A DNA stretch of 64,000 nt from an uncultured Sphingomonadaceae bacterium (lineage in GTDB: Bacteria; Pseudomonadota; Alphaproteobacteria; Sphingomonadales; Sphingomonadaceae): positions 496,001 to 560,000 of the forward strand of contig CANLSQ010000001.1 in the NCBI GenBank assembly GCA_947493955.1, written 5' to 3'. Shown one piece after another: positions 18,454-26,131 of the stretch. A model generated the notes under the pieces. That model saw only the letters and a program-made list of their open reading frames with translations. It was not told the origin of the DNA and made no database searches. The translations under genes and the position numbers were made by a program. Each line of letters opens with the position of its first letter. The stretch's first letter is position 1.

Positions 18454-18715
18454 CGACGAGATTAACCTACCTTTGACCCCATGAAATATTGGCGTAATTT
18501 ATATTGGCGCCAACCTGTTCGACGCCCTATTGCACCAGATTGCGTTTGCTGCAAATTTTCTCTGCTGATTTTTCCCAATCTCCCGATTTCATCATTAACT
18601 CGGATGAAATGATGATTGCAAAGACACTGCCAATCTTTCATTGATCCACCCTGAACAGAAGATCATATAGCCGGGATACGAATACGGCTGACCCATTGAT
18701 AAGGACGTTTTACCC
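18454..18715. promoter_or_regulatory. Divergent promoter region lptD / pepA
   Basis: These 262 bases between divergent lptD and pepA hold no credible gene. ATATTGGCG occurs twice within 20 bases (about 18488 and 18503), just upstream of lptD. A/T-rich patches suit promoters, but I cannot fix -35/-10 boxes with confidence. pepA has AAGGA 11 bases before its ATG. Confidence 0.4.
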
Positions 18716-20173
18716 ATGAAATTCACTTTTGCCGAAAGCCTGTCTTCCACACCAGATGCAATTGCCATTGCGGTTGGCAAAGATGCACTGGACAGCGCGA
18801 AGATCGACGTTGAACAGGATAAAGTGGTCCGCGCTGCCGCCAAAGCGGCAAGGTTTGAAGGAAAAACCGGCCAGACATTTCAGACATTTGTGACAGAAGG
18901 CGACGCGGTCATACAGGTCATATTGACCGGTACCGGAAAAGGGGAACGCAAGGATTGCGAAGCGGCTGGCGGAGCGGTTGTCGCCAAGTTAATTGCATCA
19001 GGCGTAAAACACCTTGTGATCAGTGGATCGGGCCTGGAGCAAGATCAATTGGCACGGCTGCTGTTTGGCGCGAAACTGCGTAGCTGGAGAATCGATAAAT
19101 ATCGCACGACCATGCCGGAAAATGCGAAGCAGACGCTGGAAACCATAACCGTGCTGGATACCGACATGGAATCAGCGCAGGTCTGGCAAGACCTGTCTGC
19201 CGTCGCCGACGGGGTAGCGCTGACCCGCGAACTGGTGTCGGAGCCGGCGAACGTCATATATCCGGAAAGCTTCGTCGCGCGTTGCGAAGAGCTTCAGGAC
19301 ATGGGCGTCGAGTTTACCGTCCTCGGGCAGGAAGAAATGGAAAAGCTTGGCATGGGCGCGCTTCTGGGCGTGTCACAAGGCTCGGTCCGACCGCCGCGGA
19401 TGCTTGCTATGCGCTGGGATGGGACCAATGGCGCGCAAAAAAAGCCGCTGGCACTGGTTGGTAAGGGTGTGACCTTCGATACCGGCGGCATTTCGCTGAA
19501 ACCACCGGGCGGCATGGAAGATATGAAATGGGATATGGGCGGTGCCGGTGCGGTGGCCGGCACCATGAAGGCGCTCGCCGGGCGTAAGGCTAAGGCGCAT
19601 GTCGTTGGCATTTGCGGCCTGGTTGAAAACATGCCCGATGGCAATGCCCAGCGGCCTGGCGACGTGGTGACCAGTATGAGTGGTCAGACCATCGAAGTCA
19701 TTAACACCGATGCCGAAGGACGGCTTGTGCTATGTGATGCACTGCATTGGGCGCAGGAGACTTTTGAACCGGAGGTTGTCGTCAATCTGGCAACTTTGAC
19801 CGGCGCGATTATTATCTCGCTGGGCAACGAGCATGCCGGTTGCTTCAGCAACGATGACGGCCTGTCCGACAATTTGCTGGCGGCTGGCAAAACAGCTGGT
19901 GATCCGCTGTGGCGCTTCCCGCTCACGGCCGCTTATGACAAGCAGATCAACTCGCCCATTGCAGACATGAAAAATGTCGGTGGCAAGGGCGCAGGATCGA
20001 TTACCGCCGCGCAATTCCTGAAACGCTTTATCAAAGACGGCGTCAAATGGGCGCATCTGGACATTGCCGGGATGGTCTGGGCGGACAAGCCCGGTCCGGT
20101 TTGGGACAAGGGCGCAACCGGTTTCGGTGTGCGTCTGCTCGATCAATATGTTGCCGACAATTTTGAGCAATAG
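18716..20173 (+). CDS. pepA: Leucyl aminopeptidase (M17)
   Basis: A 485-residue cytoplasmic dinuclear-metal aminopeptidase that removes N-terminal residues, often leucine. The catalytic C-domain shows LVGKGVTFDTGGISLKP (metal Lys/Asp), MKWDMGGAGAV, NMPDGNAQRPGDVV and the M17 signature NTDAEGRLVLCDAL with metal-binding Asp and Glu and catalytic Arg. The N-terminal domain (about 1-170) is less conserved, as usual; E. coli PepA also binds DNA with it, which cannot be claimed here. It heads a plus-strand run with holC; the gap to holC is 25 bases. Confidence 0.95.
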   Translation: MKFTFAESLSSTPDAIAIAVGKDALDSAKIDVEQDKVVRAAAKAARFEGKTGQTFQTFVTEGDAVIQVILTGTGKGERKDCEAAGGAVVAKLIASGVKHLVISGSGLEQDQLARLLFGAKLRSWRIDKYRTTMPENAKQTLETITVLDTDMESAQVWQDLSAVADGVALTRELVSEPANVIYPESFVARCEELQDMGVEFTVLGQEEMEKLGMGALLGVSQGSVRPPRMLAMRWDGTNGAQKKPLALVGKGVTFDTGGISLKPPGGMEDMKWDMGGAGAVAGTMKALAGRKAKAHVVGICGLVENMPDGNAQRPGDVVTSMSGQTIEVINTDAEGRLVLCDALHWAQETFEPEVVVNLATLTGAIIISLGNEHAGCFSNDDGLSDNLLAAGKTAGDPLWRFPLTAAYDKQINSPIADMKNVGGKGAGSITAAQFLKRFIKDGVKWAHLDIAGMVWADKPGPVWDKGATGFGVRLLDQYVADNFEQ

Positions 20174-20198
20174 GCCAATTTGAAGGATCATCTGACCG

Positions 20199-20636
20199 GT
20201 GCAGGTCGATTTTTATCATTTGACCCGCGATCCAGCGGAAAAACTGGTGCCTGTCCTGGCCCAGAAAACCCTGGATGGCGGGAAGAGGATGTTGCTCGTG
20301 TCGAGCTTTGTCGGCCAGCTGGAAAAGCTGAGCAATGCCTTGTGGCGCGCTGGACCCAGCAGTTTTTTGGCCCACGGTCTGGCTGGAAACGGGCAGGATG
20401 AAGCGCAACCCATCCTGATTTCCGGGGATTGTGAGGCAGCCAACGGAGCGCGTTACATCGCGCTGACCGATGGTGAATGGCGGGATGAGGCTTTGGCCTT
20501 TGACCGGGCTTTCTATCTCTTCACCGCCGAACAGATCGACAATGCCAGAACCGCCTGGCGAGCCCTATCGGCCAAAGACGACGTTACGCCGCGTTATTGG
20601 AAACAGGATGGTGGCCGGTGGGTCGAAGGGCCCTGA
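20199..20636 (+). CDS. holC: DNA polymerase III chi subunit
   Basis: The 145-residue chi subunit of the clamp-loader complex links it to SSB. It begins MQVDFYHLTRDPAEKLVPVLAQKTLDGG, the usual chi N-terminus, followed by LWRAGPSSFLAHG (W-x7-FLPHG in homologues) and the C-terminal YWKQDGGRWVEGP. The start codon is GTG at 20199, with AAGGA 13 bases upstream. The pepA-holC order is a conserved arrangement in proteobacteria, which supports both calls. Confidence 0.93.
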   Translation: MQVDFYHLTRDPAEKLVPVLAQKTLDGGKRMLLVSSFVGQLEKLSNALWRAGPSSFLAHGLAGNGQDEAQPILISGDCEAANGARYIALTDGEWRDEALAFDRAFYLFTAEQIDNARTAWRALSAKDDVTPRYWKQDGGRWVEGP

Positions 20637-20717
20637 TATAATTGCCGTTTGCGCTTTTTTGGCGTTGCTCCTACAATCCTGAATGGGTCGCGCCATTTTT
20701 TGGATGGAGCCGTTTTC

Positions 20718-21221
20718 ATGAACAAGTTATTTATCCTGCCAATCGTTTTGTTCGCCATGTCCTGTGGCAGCAATGATGAGGTCGCATCCGGCACGTTTGA
20801 TGATGGTGATGGCGGAAAAGGCAGCTATTCGGTCAGCGGTGAGGGCGACGATAGTGAGACGGTGATCAAGACCGATGACGGAGAGGTCCGGATCGCGACC
20901 GGATCGAAAGCGGTTGCCGATTTGCCGATGGGCATAAAATTATATCCCGGTGCGGAAATTCAAAGCAGTATTGCCGGTATGGGTGATGGTAAGTCGGGGG
21001 CGATGATCGTCTTCAAAAGTTCCGATGATCAGGATGAGGTGATCAGCTTTTACAAGGACCAGATGAAGGATAAGGGCATTGATGTGCAAACCGAAATCAA
21101 ATCGGGGGACATGCAGATGATTGGCGGCCAGCGTTCCGATGGAGAGGGTATCAATATCTCCGTTATTAAGGATGAAGATGGCGGCGTGACGACCACCTTG
21201 ATGGCTGGCGGCAAGAACTAG
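20718..21221 (+). CDS. Putative lipoprotein, unknown function
   Basis: A 167-residue protein with a lipoprotein signal peptide (MNKLFILPIVLFAMSC, Cys at 16) and a strongly acidic, glycine-rich linker (GTFDDGDGGKGSYSVSGEGDDSE). A C-terminal region follows with LPMGIKLYPGAEIQSS and a stretch beginning VISFYKDQMKDKGIDV; such a segment (a Y-K/R surface helix after 'YPGA') occurs in many sphingomonad lipoproteins of unknown role. The ATG at 20718 gives the signal peptide; GGAG lies 10 bases upstream. Likely outer-membrane or periplasmic. Confidence 0.75.
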   Translation: MNKLFILPIVLFAMSCGSNDEVASGTFDDGDGGKGSYSVSGEGDDSETVIKTDDGEVRIATGSKAVADLPMGIKLYPGAEIQSSIAGMGDGKSGAMIVFKSSDDQDEVISFYKDQMKDKGIDVQTEIKSGDMQMIGGQRSDGEGINISVIKDEDGGVTTTLMAGGKN

Positions 21222-21323
21222 ACTGCAAATCAGGCAGGAAAGCCTTACAAAACTTGCTATGCTGGAAAAGTCCGGCTAGGGGCGGCGCAAACTTATTTCA
21301 CACCCCTATTACGGAGCAAAATC

Positions 21324-21746
21324 ATGGCCGGTACACGGACATTTTCGATCATCAAACCAGACGCGACCAAGCGCAATCTGACCGGTGCGGTCACCAAAAT
21401 GCTGGAGGACGCAGGTCTGCGCGTTATCGCTTCCAAGCGTATCCACATGACCCGCGAACAGGCAGAAGGCTTTTACGCGGTCCATAAAGAGCGTCCTTTC
21501 TTTGGCGAACTGGTCGATTTCATGATCAGCGGTCCTGTCGTTGTTCAGGTTCTGGAAGGCGAAAACGCCATGCAGCGTAACCGTGACATCATGGGCGCGA
21601 CCAACCCGGCCGACGCCGCACCGGGCACCATCCGCAAGGAGCTGGCTGAAAGCATCGAAGCCAACACGGTTCATGGTTCCGACAGCGACGAAAATGCAGC
21701 GATTGAAATCGCCTATTTCTTCAACGAAGATGAAATTGTAGGCTAG
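21324..21746 (+). CDS. ndk: Nucleoside-diphosphate kinase
   Basis: The 140-residue cytoplasmic enzyme transfers the gamma-phosphate between nucleoside triphosphates and diphosphates. It starts [18 protein letters not shown] (Lys and Tyr/Phe of the active site), contains the [20 protein letters not shown] equivalent ([20 protein letters not shown]), and carries the phospho-accepting histidine in [20 protein letters not shown] at about residue 117. Length is standard. The gap upstream is 102 bases, enough for its own promoter. Confidence 0.97.
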   Translation: MAGTRTFSIIKPDATKRNLTGAVTKMLEDAGLRVIASKRIHMTREQAEGFYAVHKERPFFGELVDFMISGPVVVQVLEGENAMQRNRDIMGATNPADAAPGTIRKELAESIEANTVHGSDSDENAAIEIAYFFNEDEIVG

Positions 21747-21880
21747 ACCTGTTCTGATTTAGTGACGGTTTTTCAAGGCTTTCACGGAATTTTAAGCATG
21801 ATCTGTTAATCCGCAGTCTGATCACTGGTACGGGAGTGGGAAATCCTGTGCCGGATGGTCGGAATTGTGGGACCAGACCA

Positions 21881-23761
21881 GTGCAACACATAATCAAGCA
21901 TTTTTTGCTGATCATGATCTATGCCTTGGCTGCCGTCAGCTTTGGCGGCGGAACAGCTGTGGCTGCCACTTGCTCACCGGCAGGGGCGCAAGGCGCGGCT
22001 CCGGCGGCATGGCAAACCTATTGCTGGCTCGACTTTTCCTCTTACAATGACGCGACCGTTCGTTCTGCATCGGGCCAGAATTTTTCCTTTGATCTGGATG
22101 ACGGTTCAACACTGACCTTCACTTTGAGGGCAACCAGCACTACCGCATCGGCCGCCGATGACCGGGCCGCACCAAGCTGGTCGGGAGCAGCGGTTGGCAA
22201 TTCATCCTTCCTGAATATTCCCGGACGCCCCATTCTCTACATGGTCAATAGCGGTGCGCTGGTGAATTTCACCTTTTCCAACATTACAGTCATCCCGCCG
22301 CCCGGAGTTGCGTCAGTCAGCAGCTATGCCTTTGTGGCGGCAGATGCAGAATCGACGGACAACAGCGAATTTCTGGAATTCGGAACCAATGGTTCGAACT
22401 GGCAGATACTGGACGCTGTACCACCGATCAGCGGTAGTCAGTTTCCGGTTTTGACCGGTACCGGTACGGCAACGCTGCGCATGGCTGGCGGCGGCCAGAC
22501 CGGCCGTGTTGGAGGATATATTGCGGGCACGAATTCACCCACCAACGTAACGGCCACCATGCGGGGGCAGGGTTTGCAGGGGATGATGTTTGCCGTGCGT
22601 TTCGCATCCATCACCTTGAACAAGACGATTACCGGCACGCGGGTTGATCCCGCTGACCAGTTTACGTTTCAGATTACATCGACATCATCCGGCGATTTGC
22701 TGGCATCCGGTACAACAACCGGTTCCGGTAACGGCCCTTTTCCGGCGGCCGTGATATCCACAGCGTCCGGGATTCCGATCAGCCTGACCGAAGTCATGGC
22801 CAGCGGCAGTGCCAGCGCAATAAGCCAATATCGCCCCCAACTTACCTGTACGAATAACAGCGCGGGTTCACCCACAATGATGCCAACCAATGTGGAAACG
22901 ACGAATTACAGTTTCGGGGCGCTGGCCTTTGGCGATGCAGTGGAATGTGTGTTCAATAATACACCTTATCCGCATCTTTCACTGGAAAAACAGTTAAGTG
23001 CGGCTGGCCGGATATTTGACAGTGATGAATTCCGTATCCGCATAAGAGAAGGAAACAGCACGGTTGCGGCAAGGACAACCGCCGGCGCAGGAGCGGTGAT
23101 TAGCAACGCGCCAATCGCGATGACGCAGCTAGTCAGTGGGAACAACTATCATGTGGATGAACGGGCGCGCGGGACTACCGACCTCGATCGCTATACGGCT
23201 TCTTTGTCCTGTACCAATGCCAATACAGGCTCTTCGACGATATTGCCGAGCTCCCTGGAAGAAGACTTTACGCCGGCTATTGGTGATGTAATTGCATGCA
23301 TCATCACAAACAGCCGTGATCCTGCAAATGCGGTACTGGAGATAAGCAAGCAATCGACGATAGTTTCCGATCCGGTAAATGGTTCCGTCAATCCCAAAGC
23401 CATTCCCGGAGCCATCATCCGGTATACTATCGAGGTCACAAATCAGGGAGATGCGCCGGTTGATACCAGCAGCATTCAGATTTCGGATATCCTACCCCCT
23501 GATATCAGTTATAACGGGGCTTCACCCATTATATTTACGGACGGCGCGATTTCCAGCGGCCTAGATTCATTCAATCCCGCGACCATGGCCAGTTTTTCTG
23601 AGCAGCCATCTGGTACAGCGCCATATGGCTATGCGCCCGACACCACGGGTTTTGACCCGAATGTCACCGGCCTCATCATAAATCCGTCAGGCACATTGGC
23701 TGCATCGAACGGATCAAACGATCCCAGTTTCACGATCAGTTTTGAAGCCCGTTTGGACTAG
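21881..23761 (+). CDS. Secreted surface protein with CshA-type and DUF11 domains
   Basis: A roughly 626-residue exported protein rich in Thr, Ser and Gly. The signal peptide is MQHIIKHFLLIMIYALAAVS...AVAA, from a GTG at 21881; a GTG at 21836 is an alternative. The region to about residue 240 resembles the CshA fibril non-repetitive domain (LDFSSYNDATVR, FVAADAESTDNSEFLEF). Two related SpaA/prealbumin-like modules follow (ITLNKTITGTRVDPADQFTF; LSLEKQLSAAGRIFDSDEFRI), each with paired Cys (LTCTN/ECVFNN; LSCTN/ACIITN). The end is a DUF11 domain (IRYTIEVTNQGDAPVDTSSI, DILPPDISY). No sorting signal, autotransporter barrel or T9SS tail is seen. Adhesin role is inferred. Confidence 0.75.
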   Translation: MQHIIKHFLLIMIYALAAVSFGGGTAVAATCSPAGAQGAAPAAWQTYCWLDFSSYNDATVRSASGQNFSFDLDDGSTLTFTLRATSTTASAADDRAAPSWSGAAVGNSSFLNIPGRPILYMVNSGALVNFTFSNITVIPPPGVASVSSYAFVAADAESTDNSEFLEFGTNGSNWQILDAVPPISGSQFPVLTGTGTATLRMAGGGQTGRVGGYIAGTNSPTNVTATMRGQGLQGMMFAVRFASITLNKTITGTRVDPADQFTFQITSTSSGDLLASGTTTGSGNGPFPAAVISTASGIPISLTEVMASGSASAISQYRPQLTCTNNSAGSPTMMPTNVETTNYSFGALAFGDAVECVFNNTPYPHLSLEKQLSAAGRIFDSDEFRIRIREGNSTVAARTTAGAGAVISNAPIAMTQLVSGNNYHVDERARGTTDLDRYTASLSCTNANTGSSTILPSSLEEDFTPAIGDVIACIITNSRDPANAVLEISKQSTIVSDPVNGSVNPKAIPGAIIRYTIEVTNQGDAPVDTSSIQISDILPPDISYNGASPIIFTDGAISSGLDSFNPATMASFSEQPSGTAPYGYAPDTTGFDPNVTGLIINPSGTLAASNGSNDPSFTISFEARLD

Positions 23762-24225
23762 GCCTGGGGATTGGCTTCGTCATAGCGTTCCCAGTCGTGA
23801 AATGCTTCACGCCGGACGATAATCCATTTGCCATCGCGCTTTTCAAGTTTGTCACAATAGCGACCGGCCACTATCCAGTCCGTGGCTTTGCCGCCGGTCG
23901 GGACCGGATCGAATTCCGGCGTCCTCTCTTGCACATAGTGATAGGCAACGAAATTCGCTTCGGTTGACACGCTGTTGCCATCATCGCTGAAAGAGAAATG
24001 CACATTGGAAATGGAATGATGTGTGGCGGGAACTTTTTTTAGTATCTCACTGGCAAAACCGACAAATTCATCCGGTGGGCCCGAATAATCACCATGGTTG
24101 TGAACATGATCATCTGCGAAGCATGATCTGACCAAAGTCCAGTCTTTACGGTCTATTCCCTTGCAGTAGCGGTGCAGCAAATCACGAATTTCCTCTCGCG
24201 CCACCAGTTCTTCGACCTTGTCCAT
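23758..24225 (-). CDS. NTF2-like (SnoaL) protein
   Basis: A 155-residue cone-shaped NTF2-fold protein of the SnoaL_4 type. It has EEIRDLLHRYCKGIDRKDWTLVRSCFADDHVHNHG (helix plus first strand), HHSISNVHFSF and TEANFVAYHYVQER, ending WIIVRREAFHDWERYD. Such proteins act as small cyclases, isomerases or dehydratases, or as the small subunit of ring-hydroxylating oxygenases; no substrate can be named. The ATG at 24225 follows GGGAGAGCGGG. It is divergent from an SDR whose start lies 85 bases away, a pairing common in sphingomonads for degradation of hydrophobic compounds. Confidence 0.82.
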   Translation of the reverse strand: MDKVEELVAREEIRDLLHRYCKGIDRKDWTLVRSCFADDHVHNHGDYSGPPDEFVGFASEILKKVPATHHSISNVHFSFSDDGNSVSTEANFVAYHYVQERTPEFDPVPTGGKATDWIVAGRYCDKLEKRDGKWIIVRREAFHDWERYDEANPQA

Positions 24226-24309
24226 CCCGCTCTCCCTCATATTGTTAGGCTGAGGGATTAGCATGTGCTGCTAACCTGTGAACAGTTGGCAAAAAAGAGA
24301 GGGATCAGG

Positions 24310-25083
24310 ATGGGCAGACTGGAAGGGAAAATAGCGATCATTACCGGCGCAGCAAAGGGATTGGGTGAAGCAGATGCCCGGATGTTTGCACGCGAAGGCG
24401 CAACAGTCATCCTGACCGACATGGATGAAGATAATGGTGCGCGTGTTGCTGCTGAAATTGGCGGTGCGGCAGAATTTCACAAGCAGGATGTTCGCGATGA
24501 ATCGGCATGGGAAGACCTGATTGCAGATATTGTGTCCCGGCACGGGAAGCTGGATGTCTTGGTCAACAATGCAGGTGTGGTTGAACCCGGCACCATCGAA
24601 ACCCAAACGGCAGAAGAATGGCGCTTTGTGATGGCGGTCAGTGCTGACGGGACATTTTTTGGATGCAAATATGCAGTGCCGGCAATGAAGGCTTCTGGTG
24701 GCGGTTCGATCATCAACATGGCATCCATTGCCTCGGTTCAGGGGGAGCCTGTTGTTGCCGCTTATGCAGCCGCAAAAGGGGCTGTGGAAAGCCTGACCCG
24801 CAGCATCGCGGTGCATTGTGCGAATAATGGTTATAATATCCGTTGTAACAGCGTTCATCCGGCAGGGATTTTGACGCCGATGGTCGAAGAAATTGGGCCG
24901 AAAATGATGGATAGAGATGACCTGCGGCCAGCCAGCGAGGGACCGGCGGCCAGCGCATTGGGGGAACCCGATGACATTGCCAATACAGTACTGTTCCTCG
25001 CATCGGACGAATCCAAATTTATCAATGGCGCTGCGATAAGGGTCGATAACGCGAAATCAGTGGTTGAAGGTGTTGTTCCGTAA
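24310..25083 (+). CDS. Short-chain dehydrogenase/reductase (SDR)
   Basis: A 257-residue classical SDR. IAIITGAAKGLGEA is the Rossmann GxxxGxG motif; LTDMDEDNG suggests NAD preference (acidic residue at the end of beta-2). VLVNNAGVVEPG is the NNAG motif. The catalytic set is intact: Ser in NMASIASVQG and Tyr/Lys in YAAAKGAVESL. It resembles 3-alpha/20-beta-hydroxysteroid or cyclohexanol dehydrogenases, but the substrate is open. The ATG at 24310 follows GAGAGGGATCAGG. An in-frame ATG at 24265 would overlap the divergent gene's leader. Confidence 0.88.
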   Translation: MGRLEGKIAIITGAAKGLGEADARMFAREGATVILTDMDEDNGARVAAEIGGAAEFHKQDVRDESAWEDLIADIVSRHGKLDVLVNNAGVVEPGTIETQTAEEWRFVMAVSADGTFFGCKYAVPAMKASGGGSIINMASIASVQGEPVVAAYAAAKGAVESLTRSIAVHCANNGYNIRCNSVHPAGILTPMVEEIGPKMMDRDDLRPASEGPAASALGEPDDIANTVLFLASDESKFINGAAIRVDNAKSVVEGVVP

Positions 25084-25095
25084 TATCACCCTTCG

Positions 25096-25245
25096 ATGCC
25101 CGCCAAGAAGCAAATCAAGAAGCAGCATCTGCCTCAAAAAACCTGCGTTACCTGCGGCCGCCCATTCACATGGCGCAAGAAGTGGAAAGATGTCTGGAAT
25201 GACGTCAAATATTGCTCAAAACGCTGCAAGGGCGGTGTAAAGTAA
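25096..25245 (+). CDS. DUF2256 small zinc-finger-like protein
   Basis: A 49-residue basic protein, MPAKKQIKKQHLPQKTCVTC and onward, with four cysteines as C-x2-C ... C-x3-C (KTCVTCGRPFTWRKKW; VKYCSKRCKGG), the DUF2256 pattern. It very likely binds zinc; the function is unknown. In many proteobacteria DUF2256 genes sit beside cryptochrome/photolyase-family genes (known genomic association, from memory). Here it is 12 bases after an SDR and 35 bases before a blue-light LOV regulator. No clear Shine-Dalgarno is visible, so it may depend on coupling to the SDR. Confidence 0.85.
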   Translation: MPAKKQIKKQHLPQKTCVTCGRPFTWRKKWKDVWNDVKYCSKRCKGGVK

Positions 25246-25280
25246 CGCGCGTGATATTGGCATTCTGCTTGCCATAGCCG

Positions 25281-25961
25281 ATGAGGATGGACTACGCATA
25301 TTTTATGACTTCCGAGGCCGAGAATAATAAGACAAAACAGCAGTCGATACCCAAGGCTGATATGCCCAAAGCGTCTGTGGAAGCACTAATCAAACACAGC
25401 CCGATTGCATCGGTTATCAGCAATCCAAGATTGACGGATAATCCCATCGTTGCGTCCAACGATGCCTTTTGTGAACTTACAGGCTATGATCGAGATTTCA
25501 TCATCGGGCGCAATTGCCGCTTTCTTTCGGGGCCAGCCACTGAACCATGGCTGACGGAAGAAATCCGTCGCGGCGTTCGCGAATGCAAGCCGGTGCTTGT
25601 CGAAATACTCAACTATAAAAAAGATGGCACGCCTTTTCAAAATGCAGTTCTTGTTGCTCCTTTATTTGATGATGACGGCGAACTGGAGTTTTTTCTGGGA
25701 TCGCAGGTCGAAATTGATAGCGATGGCCCGAGCCTAGCCAAGGCGCGGCGCATGCGGGCGACGGAAATCGTCAAGGACCTGTCCAAAAGACAGCGCGAAG
25801 TGTTGAAATACATCGCCAAGGGTCTGTTAAATAAGCAGATTGCGCATGAGCTGGATTTGAGCGAACGAACGATAAAGATGCACCGTGCGATCCTGATGAA
25901 ACGCCTGGATGCGCCCAGTGCAGCCGATATGGTTCGGTTGGCCGTGGAAGCAGGAATGTAA
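25281..25961 (+). CDS. LOV-domain blue-light sensor with LuxR-type HTH (EL222-like)
   Basis: A 226-residue one-component photoreceptor/transcription factor. The LOV domain (about 33-140) has the photoactive cysteine in GRNCRFLSG (Cys about 79), the FMN contacts NYKKDG and FQNAVLV, and the signalling Gln in [10 protein letters not shown] linker helix ([11 protein letters not shown]) joins a LuxR/GerE HTH (about 163-226): [35 protein letters not shown] (in pieces). This is the architecture of EL222 of Erythrobacter, where light frees the HTH to dimerise and bind DNA. Starts at codons 1, 3 or 9 are possible; none has a strong ribosome site. Confidence 0.93.
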   Translation: MRMDYAYFMTSEAENNKTKQQSIPKADMPKASVEALIKHSPIASVISNPRLTDNPIVASNDAFCELTGYDRDFIIGRNCRFLSGPATEPWLTEEIRRGVRECKPVLVEILNYKKDGTPFQNAVLVAPLFDDDGELEFFLGSQVEIDSDGPSLAKARRMRATEIVKDLSKRQREVLKYIAKGLLNKQIAHELDLSERTIKMHRAILMKRLDAPSAADMVRLAVEAGM

Positions 25962-26027
25962 GTAAATTTGACTACGGTCCTAATACCGTATCTGTATTGT
26001 TGCAATTCTGGCCTAGTGAATATTTAA

Positions 26028-26130
26028 GCATCGCGGATGGAGCAGTCATCCCAGATCTCAAATCCATGGCGGCATATCCTCCCTCCTCCTTGTCGCTTTA
26101 GGTTTGCTCCTCCCGCGATGCGAATTTTTC
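26028..26130 (+). ncRNA. Long hairpin with CCUCC loops: candidate small RNA or terminator
   Basis: Two 17-base arms (26028-26044 and 26105-26121) are inverted copies with only a two-base mismatch: a 9-bp outer stem GCATCGCGG/CCGCGATGC and a 6-bp inner stem GGAGCA/TGCTCC. The loop is about 60 bases and a T-run (26124-26128) follows. The loop and the 3' arm hold three CCTCC blocks (26078, 26085, 26109), complementary to Shine-Dalgarno sequences. It ends 1-2 bases before the convergent purN stop. It could simply end the LOV transcript. A trans-acting small RNA is inference. Confidence 0.45.
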
Positions 26131-26131
26131 C

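Noticed and set aside
18480-18520. Direct repeat ATATTGGCG near the lptD start
   Set aside because: Two copies within 20 bases could be chance; no further copies and no known regulator site, so I do not call an operator.
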